Below the pieces are notes generated by a model. The model was given only the letters and a program-made list of their open reading frames with translations, was not told where the DNA came from and made no database searches. This document shows positions 1 through 11,340 of a stretch of 64,000 nucleotides of DNA, piece after piece. The translations under genes and the position numbers were made by a program. How positions within the stretch are numbered: the first letter of the stretch is position 1; each line of letters opens with the position of its first letter. The DNA lies in NCBI RefSeq assembly GCF_036417845.1, contig NC_089979.1, positions 24,617,958 to 24,681,957 on the forward strand, given 5' to 3'. Origin of the DNA: Apteryx mantelli. Its lineage: Eukaryota; Chordata; Aves; Apterygiformes; Apterygidae.

Positions 1-3000
1 TCGGTTTTGAAAAGGGGACTTGACTTGTCTGTCAGAGCTCCAAATCTGAGGCATTAAACTCCCATTGCTTTCGACATAAATATTTTTAGCATCTCTGCTT
101 CCTTACCGCAGTGCTCCCGAAAATGTTGTCTTTTGGTGCTCCGTTCTAGAAAGAATTTTCGTTTTCAGAGGGTTGATTTTGACCGCAAGCTGCTTCCCTT
201 TCGTGGATGCGCCTTCCTTGGTGGGAAACGCACCCGCTCCTCTCCCTGCCCGGCTGCCCCTGCCCTCGGCCACAGCACGGGCACCCTCAGAGGAGCAGTT
301 GGCGTGCTGGCACCCTTCTCTGCTGTCTGCCTCTGTACCAGTCAAATATGATTTTTTGCTTAATGCAGGAAATCATCAATTTCTTCTCAGTGCATTCATT
401 TCAGCCTGTCCAGTCTCAGGACTGGTATGCAAACCTCAAAAGTTAATCTGAGCAAGCATTTTAACTGTCAATCCTATGCCATGCGAACTAGCAGGAGGCT
501 GAAGTACTCAGAGCATGCCCACATAAATAGGGCTGCTTTAGGAAAATCTGAATCAGCTCCCATATTGCCGCCCTCCAGGAAAAGTCTGGTTTCACTTTCT
601 GACCGCCCCGTAAGCAGCTTGTGCGTCTATCAGCGCGGCACGGCCAGAGGGCTGCGCCGGCAAGTCCCACACACTTTGTCCCTGTGGACATTTCTGCAGC
701 TCCACAATACAGTGAAGGAATTTCATATTTCTGTTCATTTTGCTTCCATCTTTGTTTCTTAGTCTTCTCACAAGAAAAGTCGGAAAAGTAACAGGGCTAA
801 CCCAATGTGACACTGTTGCTTTTTACAGTGTTTTATTTTGTCATGCATCGGTGGCAACGCTGCTTCTCTGCAAGCAATCTGCATTTTTGTCACTGTCTGA
901 GATTGGAACCATATTGTCTCCTTGCTCACAGTTACAGACTTAATATGTGGGCACAAAGTGTGGAGCCACTCCTGCATTCGCTGTGCCTCAAAACGCACCC
1001 TGCCATCAGAGAACAAACTGTGGCATAGAAAGCACAAGAAAGTGAGGATGTTTATAATATGAGAATGGTTCTTATTTTGTTCATTCTGGCATAGAAAACT
1101 AAAAATATATAGGAAATTGTCTTTTCTGTTTAGGATCAGATTTGCTTTTGAAAAAGTACAACTAACTTTGTAAACATTAAAATAGAAGCAATAAAGATGT
1201 GAAATTTCACACAAGGGATCTACAATGTCTGTGTAATTATAAGCATATGGTTACTTTACATGAGGTCTCTGTTATACTTTTATTTACTGGTGCTTTGGGA
1301 AAATAGAGGTTCTCAAATTCAGTGTTTATTTACATGTATAGGGAATGTCACAGTCCCCATTAACCTGTCATAATCTGTATTTCTGTTTCAGAGCACCAGC
1401 TATATAAACTGAACCACCAGTTTTGCTATCATTTATAATTTGCTCAGCTACACTGCTAACTCAGACAATTTCTGTTGTTTCTGAATAATGTATATCCTGC
1501 TGCCAGTTGCAGAACGGGACCGACTTATTGACTCAGTGCCTGAACAGCTCCGCAGAACTCATTTCAGCTGTTGGGGGGCTCAAAAGCAAAAGGCTATTGC
1601 TTTGATTCAGTTTTTTCCATTCTGAAGAGTTTGGTGGCACTTTAATTTATTGTATTCTTTTTAATCTGCCGTTCCATAAGCTGTGAATCCAGCCCTGGAG
1701 GGTACTTGGCATTTTTTCTTTGGTAGTGAGTATCCACAATTCCTATTTTTGGACACAAAAGGACCTCAGCCTTGGTGGGATCCAGCCCTCTATTTGTGGG
1801 CTGAATTTTGCTATTTTTTATCTTTAATACTTAGTGACCATACATCTGTTCCTTGCTTCAGTGCAATGAGTGCAGGAACCAATATATGAGTAGTAACTTC
1901 TCATTTTAGAAAAAATGTGAAGTAATTTCCAGGCATTTCTTGCATTTTTCCATTTTACATAAGGTTACTTACACTTCTGATAAGTTATATTTAACTGTGG
2001 AGCTTTTCATTTTGTTTTGTGAAGATCCCCGGCAAGGCTTCCAGCTTTGGCTTCGCTCAGGCGAGTGCTATGAAATGATGTTCGCTGTCCTGCGTGATCC
2101 CAACCACATATTGTGCCTACAGAATAACAGGGACATACAACACATTTCTTTTTAAAAAAGATGAGGGAGTCCTTCCAAAGAACTGCATCATCACAGTTTG
2201 GTCTAGCAGCGCAAAGGAATTTATTTGCATTCTTTGATTTTTTTACAATCCTTTTCTCGCTCCTCTAGTTTGCCCTGCTTCTCTCTCGTCTCTTCAGCAC
2301 TGCAGAGGCATTTTGAGCACAGCAACTGAGTTTTCACGCAGGCCCTGCCTATGCTGAGACTTCAAGACATCTCACTTATTGTCCTGGGACCAGACGGCAG
2401 CAGTCGGCATGCAGGAGAGGAACTTGCCTGGGAGCCCGAAGATGTGGGTACCAATCTCATCGGTGAGCATGCTACCTCCGCAGTTTCACTCCATCCCTCT
2501 GTGCCACTATTTCCACTTCATTCCTTGTTTCAATTTCCAGTTCTTCAGGACAGGGGCTGGTTCCCACCATACCACTGCTATTTAATTTTGTTCTGGTAGG
2601 GAAAATTTGATTTTTCCTTACATTCGCTCAGCTGGAAGCAGTCCACCAGCACCAGCTCTGCTGAGCCCCCTGCGTGCTGTTCGCTGCCTTCCTGGGCAGG
2701 AACCTCAGCGATGGTCAGCAGCAGTTTCCACGAGGACCAGAAGCATGGTAAGAAATACCGTTTGCAGCCACGTAGGGGACAGAACAAGTCTGGCTGTACC
2801 CAGACCCAGAGCAGAGCATGCCAACCAAGCAGCCCCCCGCAAAGGTCTCAAAGGAGACCTACTCCTGGCAGGTGCCTGGTTCAAGTGCAAAATTCATGTT
2901 GACCCTTGTAAAGCTTTTAGTGTCAGAAGGAGCCATGCTGCGGTGGACACTGCGTGGTCCCTCAGCAGGGGCCATGCCTGTTCTGCAGCACTTGCACCCC

Positions 3001-5972
3001 AAGAGGGGAAGGGAAGGCGCAAGGGAAGTATGATGGTGACATCTGTCCTGTTAATTCCACTTTTTTTCCTGTTTTGTATTTTGGTGGGTTTACGGTGAAG
3101 AGAGTGAACTGCCAAGGGGAAGAGAATTGGGATCGAGGAAGGAGAGGAGAAGACAGAGTGCACAGGGCTTGGCTGGCAGTGTTTTTAAATCAAAAGGTTA
3201 GCCATCAGCTGGATTTTCCCTGCTGTTGAGAAGATTAGTAAATAGATGGATGCCCTGGGTGAAATCAACTCCATCTCAGAAAACATTCCCACAAGCTTAA
3301 AATGCTCCTTTGCCTTTGCCTTCCTCTTTTTTTTTTTTTTAAGATGTTTCCAAAAATAAAGCCATTTTTCTCCTCCCCGATACAGAGTGAGAGACCGACA
3401 CAACCTGGAAAAGCTGCTGACTCTGCCTGGGGAAACATCCAGCCTGCCTGTCGGAGGGGCAGCCTGCAGCGCGGCCCCACCATGCCCTGCCTGCTGCAAA
3501 GCGTTTTCCTCGCGCCGAGGTGAGGGGTGTCCCATCCTGCGCCAGGCGCAGTGTCCCCATTCTGCCTCAGTCCCAAATTAATTTGGTTATTTAGCTGAGT
3601 TAAAGATGATGAAACAAGTAGTAAGATGTTATTATTAGAGGCTTCCTATTAAACTATCGCTATAAATGCTGGCACAGGGAGGATACGGCTTCCTCGAGTT
3701 AAGCATGTTAACAGCTAATGTTTCCTTAAACATTGTCCGCAAAATGCACTGGCTGACCAAAATGTTTATCAGCGCTACCTCTTATGAAACCAGACCAGTT
3801 TATTTTAAGTTACTCTGACTGCTTTGTATTTAGTGCAGTAATGTGGTTACCTTTTACATAAAACTGCATCGTTAAATAGATTCCCCAAATGAATTTCAAC
3901 ACCACAAAGGCAATTTTAATACAAAAGAATGCCAAGGCTCAAAGGGAAGTCAGAGAACAGCAAAAATTTCTATCCAATAACATATTTCGATTTCTGTGCA
4001 GTTTAATCTTAATTCTGGATTCCCTTGCTTGCAATGCGTGTTCTGGGATTAATTAAATCAGCCAGTCTGATCTGTGAGCTACCGATACCTCCTCTCAGCC
4101 TTAATTCTTTCTTAATGTAGGATCTTTTTCTATATATAGGAGCACTGGTAGCAAGCCAGAAAAATGCCAGCGTGCCGTAGCACAGTTCTGGAACCAGCGT
4201 AAGAACAAAGAGCTGGAAACCAGAACTGTGTGTTGGGGCCGCCACTCCTCCTCGCCCATGCCAGCACCGCGCTGGCACAGGCACTTGCGCTCCCGCTCCT
4301 CCTACCACCACGTGCGGCTGCTGCTATGGCCAAATGCCAGCGAGGCAGGAGGGAAAGGTGAATGGCAGTGAACTAAAAGTATTAGTCCCTTTAAAAACAG
4401 AAAAAGAGGGCACTGCTTTTATCCTTGGCATTTTATCAATGTCAATCAAACAGCAAGAGAGTCCTCTAGAAAAGCCAGACTGAAACCAGACAGTGTAGAT
4501 AACAGTGCACGTACTCACAGCAGATGAAATAAAGAGTACATGTGCTATACTTTGGGAGGTGCTGGTTTGCCTCTGAATTTCCAAAGTCTAGAAAGATTTA
4601 TTCATTTTGGGCCTGAGCCCAAAACCATCTGAAGGCAAGGGGAGTCTTGGATGGGGCTGAGGTTAGACCTTTTTATGGCAGTGGTGTTCTACAGTTATCA
4701 GAAAATAGCTGCTTCTGCTCAGCCCACATCTCCTTCACATGTGGAAACGTGCAAATGTTGCTCTCGCTAATGTTAATGGGAATTATGGTTGCAGTTTAAC
4801 TTCCTCGAATGCCAATGTATCCCACAGGTAATGGCCCATGTGCGGGTATAAGAATTAGTTCTTAAAGCTGCACACATTTCTCCTCTTTATAAAAGAAGAC
4901 CAGGCACTCCATAACTACTAAGAACAGGCTGTCTGAAAGGTGTTTTATTAACTAAAGTTTGGAAAGAAAATGAAACTGAAAAGAATACGACTGCATATTA
5001 AACTACATGAAGTGGTCATGACAACTGGGGATCTCTGTATCATAAAATTTTAACAGCTGGATGCAATCAATGGGGATTTTCCATTTTTCTTTTTTGTTAA
5101 GCTTAAGAAAGAAAGAAAAAAAAGAAAAGATTCATTTTATTCAAGCAAGCTCTTTATTCAGTTCAGCTTTCTTTGCTGAATATCAGAAGTTGTCTTTACT
5201 TCTCTATAAATCTAAATATTGCCTGTGTTCTTACAGAGTAGTCCAGTTTCAGGGACAGGGGTTCTACAGCAGTCGGTGTTCAATATCCACAATAGCTGCA
5301 TTAGAAGAAATGGAAACCAGAGAAATATGCGTTACAGGGAAACTTTTCCTGCATGAATATAACTTTCAGATCTTACTGTTTAATTAATTGACATAGAATT
5401 TTGCTCCAACTTTTTGTGAAGTTTAATTTGTGCCTGAAATCCCACAGCATTTCTGCAGCAAAAGAATTAGGTTCCAAGGCAAGTCAATAGAAACACTTTA
5501 CTGTTTGGAAGTACATCTTCTATTTCATCACATATAATCACAGCCTGGACTTTCCCTTATTATATTTATTTTGCTCTAGCACCACTTCCTTTTTGTTGAT
5601 GTCAACACTCTCTTTTGAGATAGTTCAAAAAACTGAGCTTTATCAGAACTACAGAAAAGGAGAGTATTGGCAAAAAACGTAACGGGCTTCTTACCAAAAA
5701 AATTAATGCATATGTTTAGAAAATAAGGCCAGAATTGTATATAACTTACTGGAATCTTACTCCTTGATAGCTCCATTGAGGACTCCCTTATTCATTCAGG
5801 GAGTAACAAAACATTATTCAGCATAATTAAGTTTGATGGCTCTCAGTCTGACTTGTATGGATTTGCTAAGGCAGTCTTACAAACTAGCATCTTTCCTCAT
5901 TTTGTTGTGATTTCCATGCTTGTTAAAATGTGAACTAACTTGAGATTTTTAACTTAATGTTCCACTGGTTAC
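1..5972. other. Intergenic, no gene recognised
   Basis: I see no exon with homology I recognise and no repeat family I can name. GC content varies: about 200-330 and 2600-3550 are GC-richer, the rest is AT-rich. Open frames here are short, overlap on both strands and look like chance. The longest is at 2607-3098 and has no recognisable domain. A T14 run lies at 3327-3340. By synteny with human 8q this should be part of the interval between GDF6 and UQCRB, so regulatory DNA is plausible but not shown. Confidence 0.6.
3327..3340. repeat. Poly-T tract (T14)
   Basis: A run of 14 T. It could be the poly-A tail of a minus-strand retrocopy, but no retrocopy is recognisable beside it. Confidence 0.8.
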
Positions 5973-5980
5973 ATTTTAAT
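5973..5980. repeat. Possible target-site duplication, CR1 3' side
   Basis: The octamer ATTTTAAT directly abuts the 3' tail of the CR1 and recurs at 9220-9227 next to its 5' end. CR1 insertions often lack clear duplications, and on the minus strand the last ATT could belong to the tail repeat, so this may be coincidence. Confidence 0.45.
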
Positions 5981-6005
5981 CACAGAATCACAGAATCAGA
6001 GAATC
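5981..6005 (-). repeat. CR1 3' terminal microsatellite
   Basis: Three imperfect 8-9 bp units (CACAGAAT, CACAGAAT, CAGAGAAT on the plus strand, the complement of ATTCTRTG). CR1 ends in this repeat rather than poly-A. It fixes the 3' end and orientation of the element. Confidence 0.9.
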
Positions 6006-6068
6006 GCTGAGGTTGGAAGGGACCTCTGGAGATCATCTAGTCCAACCCCCCTGCTCAAGCAGGGTCAC

Positions 6069-9059
6069 CTAGAGCACATTGCACAGGATTGCATCCAGGC
6101 GCGTTTTGAATATCTCCAGAGAAGGAGACTCCACCACCTCTCGGGGCAACCTGTTCCAGTGCTCTGTCACCCTCACAGTGAAAAAGTTTTTCCTCATGTT
6201 AAGATGGAAGTGTCTGTGTTTCAGTTTGTGCCCGTTGCCTCGCGTCCTGTTGCTGGGCACCACTGAAAAGAGTCTGGTCCCATCCTCATGACACCCTCCC
6301 TTCAGATACTTGTACACATTGATAAGATCTCCTCTCAGCCTTCTCTTCTCCAGGCTAAACAGGCCAAGCTCTCTCAGCCTTTCCTCATAAGAGAGATGCT
6401 CCAGTCCCCTAATCATCTTTGTGGCCCTTCGCTGCACTTGCTCCAGTAGTGCCACATCCCTCTTGTACTGGGGAGCCCAGAACTGGACGCAGTACTCCAG
6501 ATGTGGCCTCACCAGGGCTGAGTAGAGGGGGAGGATCACCTCCCTTGACCTGCTGGCAACACTCTTCCTGATGCACCCCAGGATACCATTGGCCTTCTTG
6601 GCTACAAGGGCACATTGCTGCCTCATGCTTAACTTGGTGTCCACCAGCACTCCCAGGTCCTTCTCCGCAGAGCTGCTTTCCAGCAGGTCAACCCCCAACC
6701 TGTACTGGTGCATGGGGTTATTCCTCCCCAGGTGCAGGACCCTGCACTTGCCTTTGTTGAACTTCATGAGGTTCCTCTCTGCCCACCTCTCCAGCCTGTC
6801 CAAGTCTCTTTGAATGGCAGCACAGCCCTCTGGTGTATCAGCCACTCCTCCCAGTTTTGTATCATCAGCAAACTTGCTGAGGGTGCACTCTGTGCCTTCA
6901 TCCAGGTCACTGATGAAGAAGTTGAACAAGACTGGACCCAGTACTGACCCCTGGGGGACACCGCTAGCTACAGGCCTCCAACTAGACTCTGTGCCACTGA
7001 TCACAACTCTCTGAGCTCTGCCATTCAGCCAGTTCTCAATCCACCTCACTGTCCACTCATCTAGCCCACACTTCCTGAGCTTGTCTATGAGGATGCTATG
7101 GGAGACAGTGTCAAAAGCCTTGCTGAAGTCAAGGGAGACAACATCCACTGCTCTCCCCTCATCTACCCAGCCAGTCATTCTATCCTAGAAGGCTATCAGA
7201 TTGGTTAAGCATGATTTCCCCTTGGTGAAGCCATGCTGACTACTCCTGATCACCTTCTTTTCCTCCACATGCTTGGAGATGGCTTCCAGGATGAGCTGCT
7301 CCATCACCTTTCCAGGGATGCAGGTGAGGCTGACTGGCCTGTAGTTCCCTGGGTCCTCCTTCTTGCCCTTTTTGAAGACTGGGGAGACATTGGCTTTCTT
7401 CCAGTCCTCGGGCACCTCTCCTGTTCTCCATGACCTTTCAAAGATGATGGAGAGTGGCTTAGCAATAATGTCCGCCAGCTCCCTCAGCACTCGTGGGTGC
7501 ATCCCATCAGGGCCCATGGATCTGTGGGTGTCAAGTTTGCTTAAATGATCTCTAACCCACTCCTCCTCCACCAAGGGAAAGTCTTCCTTCCTCCAGACTT
7601 TCTCTCTTGCCTCCAGGATCTGGGGTTCCTGAGGGCTGGCCTGAGCAGTAAAGACTGAAGCAAAGAAGGCATTCAGTAACTCTGCCTTCTCTGCATCCTT
7701 CGTCACCAGGGCACCCACCCCATTCAGCAAAGGGCCCACATTTTCCCTAGTCTTCCTCTTGCTACTGATGTATTTGAAGAAGCCCTTCTTGCTGTCCTTG
7801 ACATCTCTCGCCAGATTTAATTCCAAACGGGCCTTAGCCTTCCTCGTCGCATCCCTGCATACTCTGACAACATTCCTATATTCCTCCCAAGTGGCCTGTC
7901 CCCCTTTCCACTTTCTGTAGACTTCCTTCTTCTGGTTGAGTTTTGCCAGGAGCTCCTTGCTCATCCATGCAGGTCTCCTGCCTCCTTTGCTTGACTTCCT
8001 ACTCATAGGGATGCACCGCTCTTGAGCCTGGAGGAAGTGATGTTTGAATATTAACCAGCTCTCTTGAACACTCCTTCCTTCTAGGGCCCTCACCCATGGG
8101 ATTCCTCCAAGTAGGTCCCTGAAGAGGCCAAAGTTTGCTCTCCTGAAGTCCAGGGTTGCGATCCTACTTGGTGCCCTGCTGCCTCCTCGCAGGATCCTGA
8201 ACTCCACCATCTCATGGTCACTGCAGCCAAGGCTGCCCCCAACCTTCACATCTTCCACCAGTTCTTCTTTGTTTGTTAGTACGAGGTCCAGCAGCACACC
8301 TCTCCTTGTTGGCTCCTCCACCACCTGTGTCAAGAAGTTGTCACCAATGCTCTGCAGGAACCTCCAGGACTGTTTGTGCCTAGCTGTGTTGTCTTTCCAG
8401 CAGATATCGGGGTGGTTGAAGTCCCCCATGAGAACCAGGGCCTGGGATCGTGAGGCTACTTCCAGCTGTCTGTAGAAGGCCTCATCGACTTCCTCATCCT
8501 GATCAGGTGGCCTGTAGTAAACACCCACAACAGTGTCACCTCTGTTAGCCTGCCCTTTGATCCTTACCCATAAGCTCTCGACTCGCTCTTCATCCACCCC
8601 TGGGCACAGCTCAATACATTCCAGTTGCTCTCTCACATAAAGAGCAACTCCACCACCTTGCTTTCCTGGCCTGTCTTTCCTAAAAAGCACGTAGCCGTCC
8701 ATGACAGCACTCCAGTCATGCGAGCTATCCCACCATGTCTCTGTAATGGCAATGAGATCATGGCCCTGCGACCGCACACAGATCTCTAGTTCTTCCTGTT
8801 TGTTCCCCAAGCTGCGTGCATTGGTGTACAGGCATTTCAGGGAGGTGATCGAGCATGCAGGTTTCCCAGGAGGGGTAAAAGAGGGTCCTCCATAGCCACA
8901 TCCCATGCGCACTTCCCTGGCTGCATTCACCTGCTGGAGGCATCCTGACTTGAGCAGTCTTTTGCCAACTACCCTGTCACTATAACTCTCCCCTTCCCCC
9001 ATCTTTCCTAGTTTAAAGCCCTCCTTATCAGGTTGGCCAACCTGTTGGCAAAGACCCAC
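6069..9059 (-). pseudogene. CR1 ORF2 (endonuclease-reverse transcriptase), one in-frame stop
   Basis: The frame runs from an ATG at 9059 to a stop at 6069-6071 and encodes the CR1 replication protein, which nicks target DNA and copies the RNA onto it. Endonuclease landmarks, counted from that ATG, are N80, E107 in ITETWW, Y181 in YYRPP, D213 and N215 in GDFNHPD, D258 in LDLVLTN, and S280-D281-H282. The reverse transcriptase starts near residue 480 ([10 protein letters not shown]), with [20 protein letters not shown] and the catalytic FADD at 6861-6872. The only break seen is a TAG at 7185-7187 (codon 625), just after LTNLIAF and inside the reverse transcriptase; family members usually have a tyrosine there. 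The frame is the same on both sides, so this is a nonsense change and not a frameshift. It starts inside the end of ORF1, overlapping it by about 50 bases. Confidence 0.93.
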
Positions 9060-9219
9060 GTGCCCCGCCTTGTGAGGTGGATCCCATCTCTCGCCATCAG
9101 TTGTCGATCTTCAAACAGGGTCCCATGGTCGTAGAAACCAAAACCCTGTTGCCAACACCAGCGGCGCAGCCAGTCGTTAACCTGGAAAGTCCGTCTCCTC
9201 CTCCTCTCATCCATCCCCC
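9008..9219 (-). pseudogene. CR1 ORF1, C-terminal fragment (SGNH esterase-like end)
   Basis: About 70 codons in another frame from ORF2, ending at a stop at 9008-9010. The segment around [11 protein letters not shown] resembles the last block of the GDSL/SGNH esterase domain in CR1 ORF1 proteins, where the D and H of DGIH would be catalytic. VNDWLRRWCWQQGFGFYDHG upstream also fits the family. The N-terminal part, including any RNA-binding region, is lost to 5' truncation. The reading frame itself is undamaged. Confidence 0.75.
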
Positions 9220-9227
9220 ATTTTAAT
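9220..9227. repeat. Possible target-site duplication, CR1 5' side
   Basis: Second copy of ATTTTAAT, matching 5973-5980 exactly. It gives a natural 5' boundary for the CR1. Confidence 0.45.
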
Positions 9228-10916
9228 GTTTGTTTATTAAAAAATTTCACTTTTCATTTACTGATTCCCTGTGAAACCTCCAAAAGAAACAACATATCTG
9301 AAGAAAATCTGCTGCTCTCACTGTATTTTCAGTCCATCTAGAACCCACTTGTCTCAGAAGAAGTGAAAGGTTTTCCAGAGAAAAGGCTCAATTCTGGACA
9401 AAATCCTAAGCTCCAGTGTTGGGAACTGTGGATGCCCCTTTACCTTGGCCAGAGGACTCAGCACTGTGTGCTCATACTGAGGCTCAGAGTAATGCAGGAT
9501 GGAGTATCAAACATCTGCTCTGGCACCATTTTATGGTAATTGCAAAAAGACCAAAAGTCAGCAGGAGAAGTTTTCACCTTCACTTTCCTAATTCCTTTTA
9601 CAGGCTACCCTAAATCCTATTTTCTGTGTTTCTACCATGAAAGTCACTTGGAAACAGCTGTAGCAGGGTTCAAAGATGAAGGGCCAAAAGAAACATCAGC
9701 AGGTGGTGGTTGGAAAATGTCATGGACTATCCTTTGTCCGGGTGTCGAGGAAGGGAGAGGGGTGGCTTCAGACGGAGACTTCACCATATCCATACCTCTG
9801 CTCTGCAGAGGAAAAGACTGGCTGGAACACGAAAAGCTGACTTGGACTCTGCAACTACTTGAGAGCTGGGACAGGGATCTGGTCTCTGAATTTGGGGGAA
9901 TATATCTGAACGGTGACAGACTTCTGAACCATGCACTGATCTGTGCTTGTTTCAATATTAAATGTCTCTGAACTATAAGTGAGCTGTTGCTGAATGATAC
10001 TCTGAAGATGCTGCTAGCATCTTGGACAGAGATTGGATTTCAGACTCACCAGCAATGAAATTATCATAAGGAAGACCCAAAAGACATATGCAGCCTTTTC
10101 TATAGAAAAACAATTCACAGTAGGATCAAACCACTGTGGCTGAATCAAGGTGATGTATTTTAGAGGTTAGTGCAAAGGACTAGGGAGAGAGAAAGGTTTT
10201 TCTTCTGCTCCACAACAAATTACTACCTCAGAGGGTGACTTGGGAAAATCACTTAGCTTTTTCATGCATCACTCAGAATTAATTAACAGAAACTAAGTGA
10301 AAAACCCAGGCAGCCTGTAAATAAACTGTCCTGGGATATATATTCAACTGAAAATAAGGATCATACTCTCATCTGATGTAAATCATCGGAGTCTCATGGA
10401 CGCTAATGGGATAACACTGAATATGCTATGTAGGAACTGGCCTGTACAATGTTGCAATCAGAAACGCAAGGCCCACACGCTCCAGGCCAACTTTCTCCTA
10501 AGGGCAAGACGGTCCCTTACGCTGACGGGAGAACAGGTTAGCGGAGACAGGGCAATGGCTCTTCTCCCCTCATGTTTCTCCGCGAGTTTCCACCATGAAC
10601 CTTGAGGGGCGACATCCCGCCTGCGAGAGGCCTGGCCAGCCCCATCTCCTGAACGTGGCCAGCGGCATGGGCTTGGGAAGCATGGCAGCGAGGGACGCAG
10701 GCCACATTCCCCGTGACCTCCAGGGAGCACCAGCCTCCTGCAGGCTCCCGGCCCGCAGGCCTGGCGGTGCCCAGGGGACTTGCGGGGGCAGTTCCCTGCC
10801 AGGCTGGGCGGAAAGCACTGTGCCCCCTCGGGGGGGCTATGCTGGTGACATCTCCACTGTCTGAACCATAGATGCTATTTAAAGTCCTTGTGGTTGCCTG
10901 GAGCATGGGTTTCATG

Positions 10917-10924
<8 letters not shown>
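9228..10924. other. Intergenic, no gene recognised
   Basis: No repeat family or exon recognised. A 143-codon frame at 9540-9971 (+) has no known domain and no supporting splice or codon signal. GC content rises from about 10,590 towards the CpG island. Confidence 0.6.
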
Positions 10925-10947
<23 letters not shown>

Positions 10948-10950
10948 TAT
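10925..10950. repeat. (AT)13 microsatellite
   Basis: Thirteen AT dinucleotides between a short A run and a T run, just before the CpG island. Likely length-polymorphic. Confidence 0.95.
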
Positions 10951-11092
10951 TTTTTTAATTTATTGAAAATTTCGACCGTGGCCCCCTGCTGACGTCTGGA
11001 TATCCGCTCCCCTCAGGATCACTGAGCGGGAAGGAACGAACCCCGCGCCCGTTCCGTGGCCGGGGCGCTGCGAGGGGGCCACGGGCGCCGCA

Positions 11093-11134
11093 GCGGGAGC
11101 GGGAGCGGGAGCGGGAGCAGGACCGGGAGCGGGC
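11093..11134. repeat. GCGGGA hexamer array, about 7 units
   Basis: Four perfect GCGGGA units followed by three degenerate ones (GCAGGA, CCGGGA, GCGGGC). The regularly spaced G3 runs could form a G-quadruplex on the plus strand. Confidence 0.85.
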
Positions 11135-11135
11135 C

Positions 11136-11136
<1 letters not shown>

Positions 11137-11166
<30 letters not shown>
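11137..11166. repeat. (CGG)10 trinucleotide repeat
   Basis: Ten uninterrupted CGG units in the CpG island. CGG tracts are prone to expansion and can form quadruplexes or hairpins. Confidence 0.9.
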
Positions 11167-11253
11167 GGCGGGCGCCGTAGCCGGGGTCACAGCGCCACCG
11201 CGCGGCCGCCGCCGGGGCCGGAGCCGGAGCCGCCGGCGGGGCCGGGGCGCGGC

Positions 11254-11340
11254 GACGGGCCAAGAGGCAACGGGCACAACTGAAACACAGGAAGCTGCGC
11301 TTGAACACAAGAAAACCCTTCTTCACTGCGAGAGCTGCGT
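11254..11340 (+). mobile_element. Small CR1 fragment inside the CpG island
   Basis: About 85 bp closely resembles the complement of 6175-6260 in the full CR1. Both share GAGGCAACGGGCACAA followed by CTGAAACACAG, then a similar stretch ending in TTCACTG plus GAG. The translation MNTRKPFFTARA matches the end of ORF2 ([12 protein letters not shown] in the larger copy). Only this core is recognisable; flanking GC-rich sequence has replaced the rest. Confidence 0.8.

Larger units (their letters stand above)
5981..9219 (-). mobile_element. CR1 LINE retrotransposon, 5'-truncated, ORF2 nearly intact
   Basis: About 3.24 kb of a chicken-repeat-1 non-LTR retrotransposon read on the minus strand. From its 5' end it has the C-terminus of ORF1 (esterase-like), then ORF2 with an APE-type endonuclease followed by reverse transcriptase, then a short 3' UTR ending in ATTCTGTG-like units, the hallmark of CR1 3' ends in birds. 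Full-length CR1 is about 4.5 kb, so the 5' third is missing, as usual for target-primed reverse transcription. Only one stop interrupts ORF2, so the copy looks fairly young compared with the decayed fragment at 20.4-21.2 kb. It sits in intergenic DNA. The 5' limit rests on the octamer at 9220-9227 and could be off by some bases. Confidence 0.95.

Noticed and set aside
2607-3098. 163-codon plus-strand frame
   Set aside because: Cysteine- and arginine-rich without pattern; overlaps frames on the other strand; no homology recognised.
6079-8943. Many short plus- and minus-strand frames across the CR1
   Set aside because: They are shadows of CR1 ORF2 in other frames.
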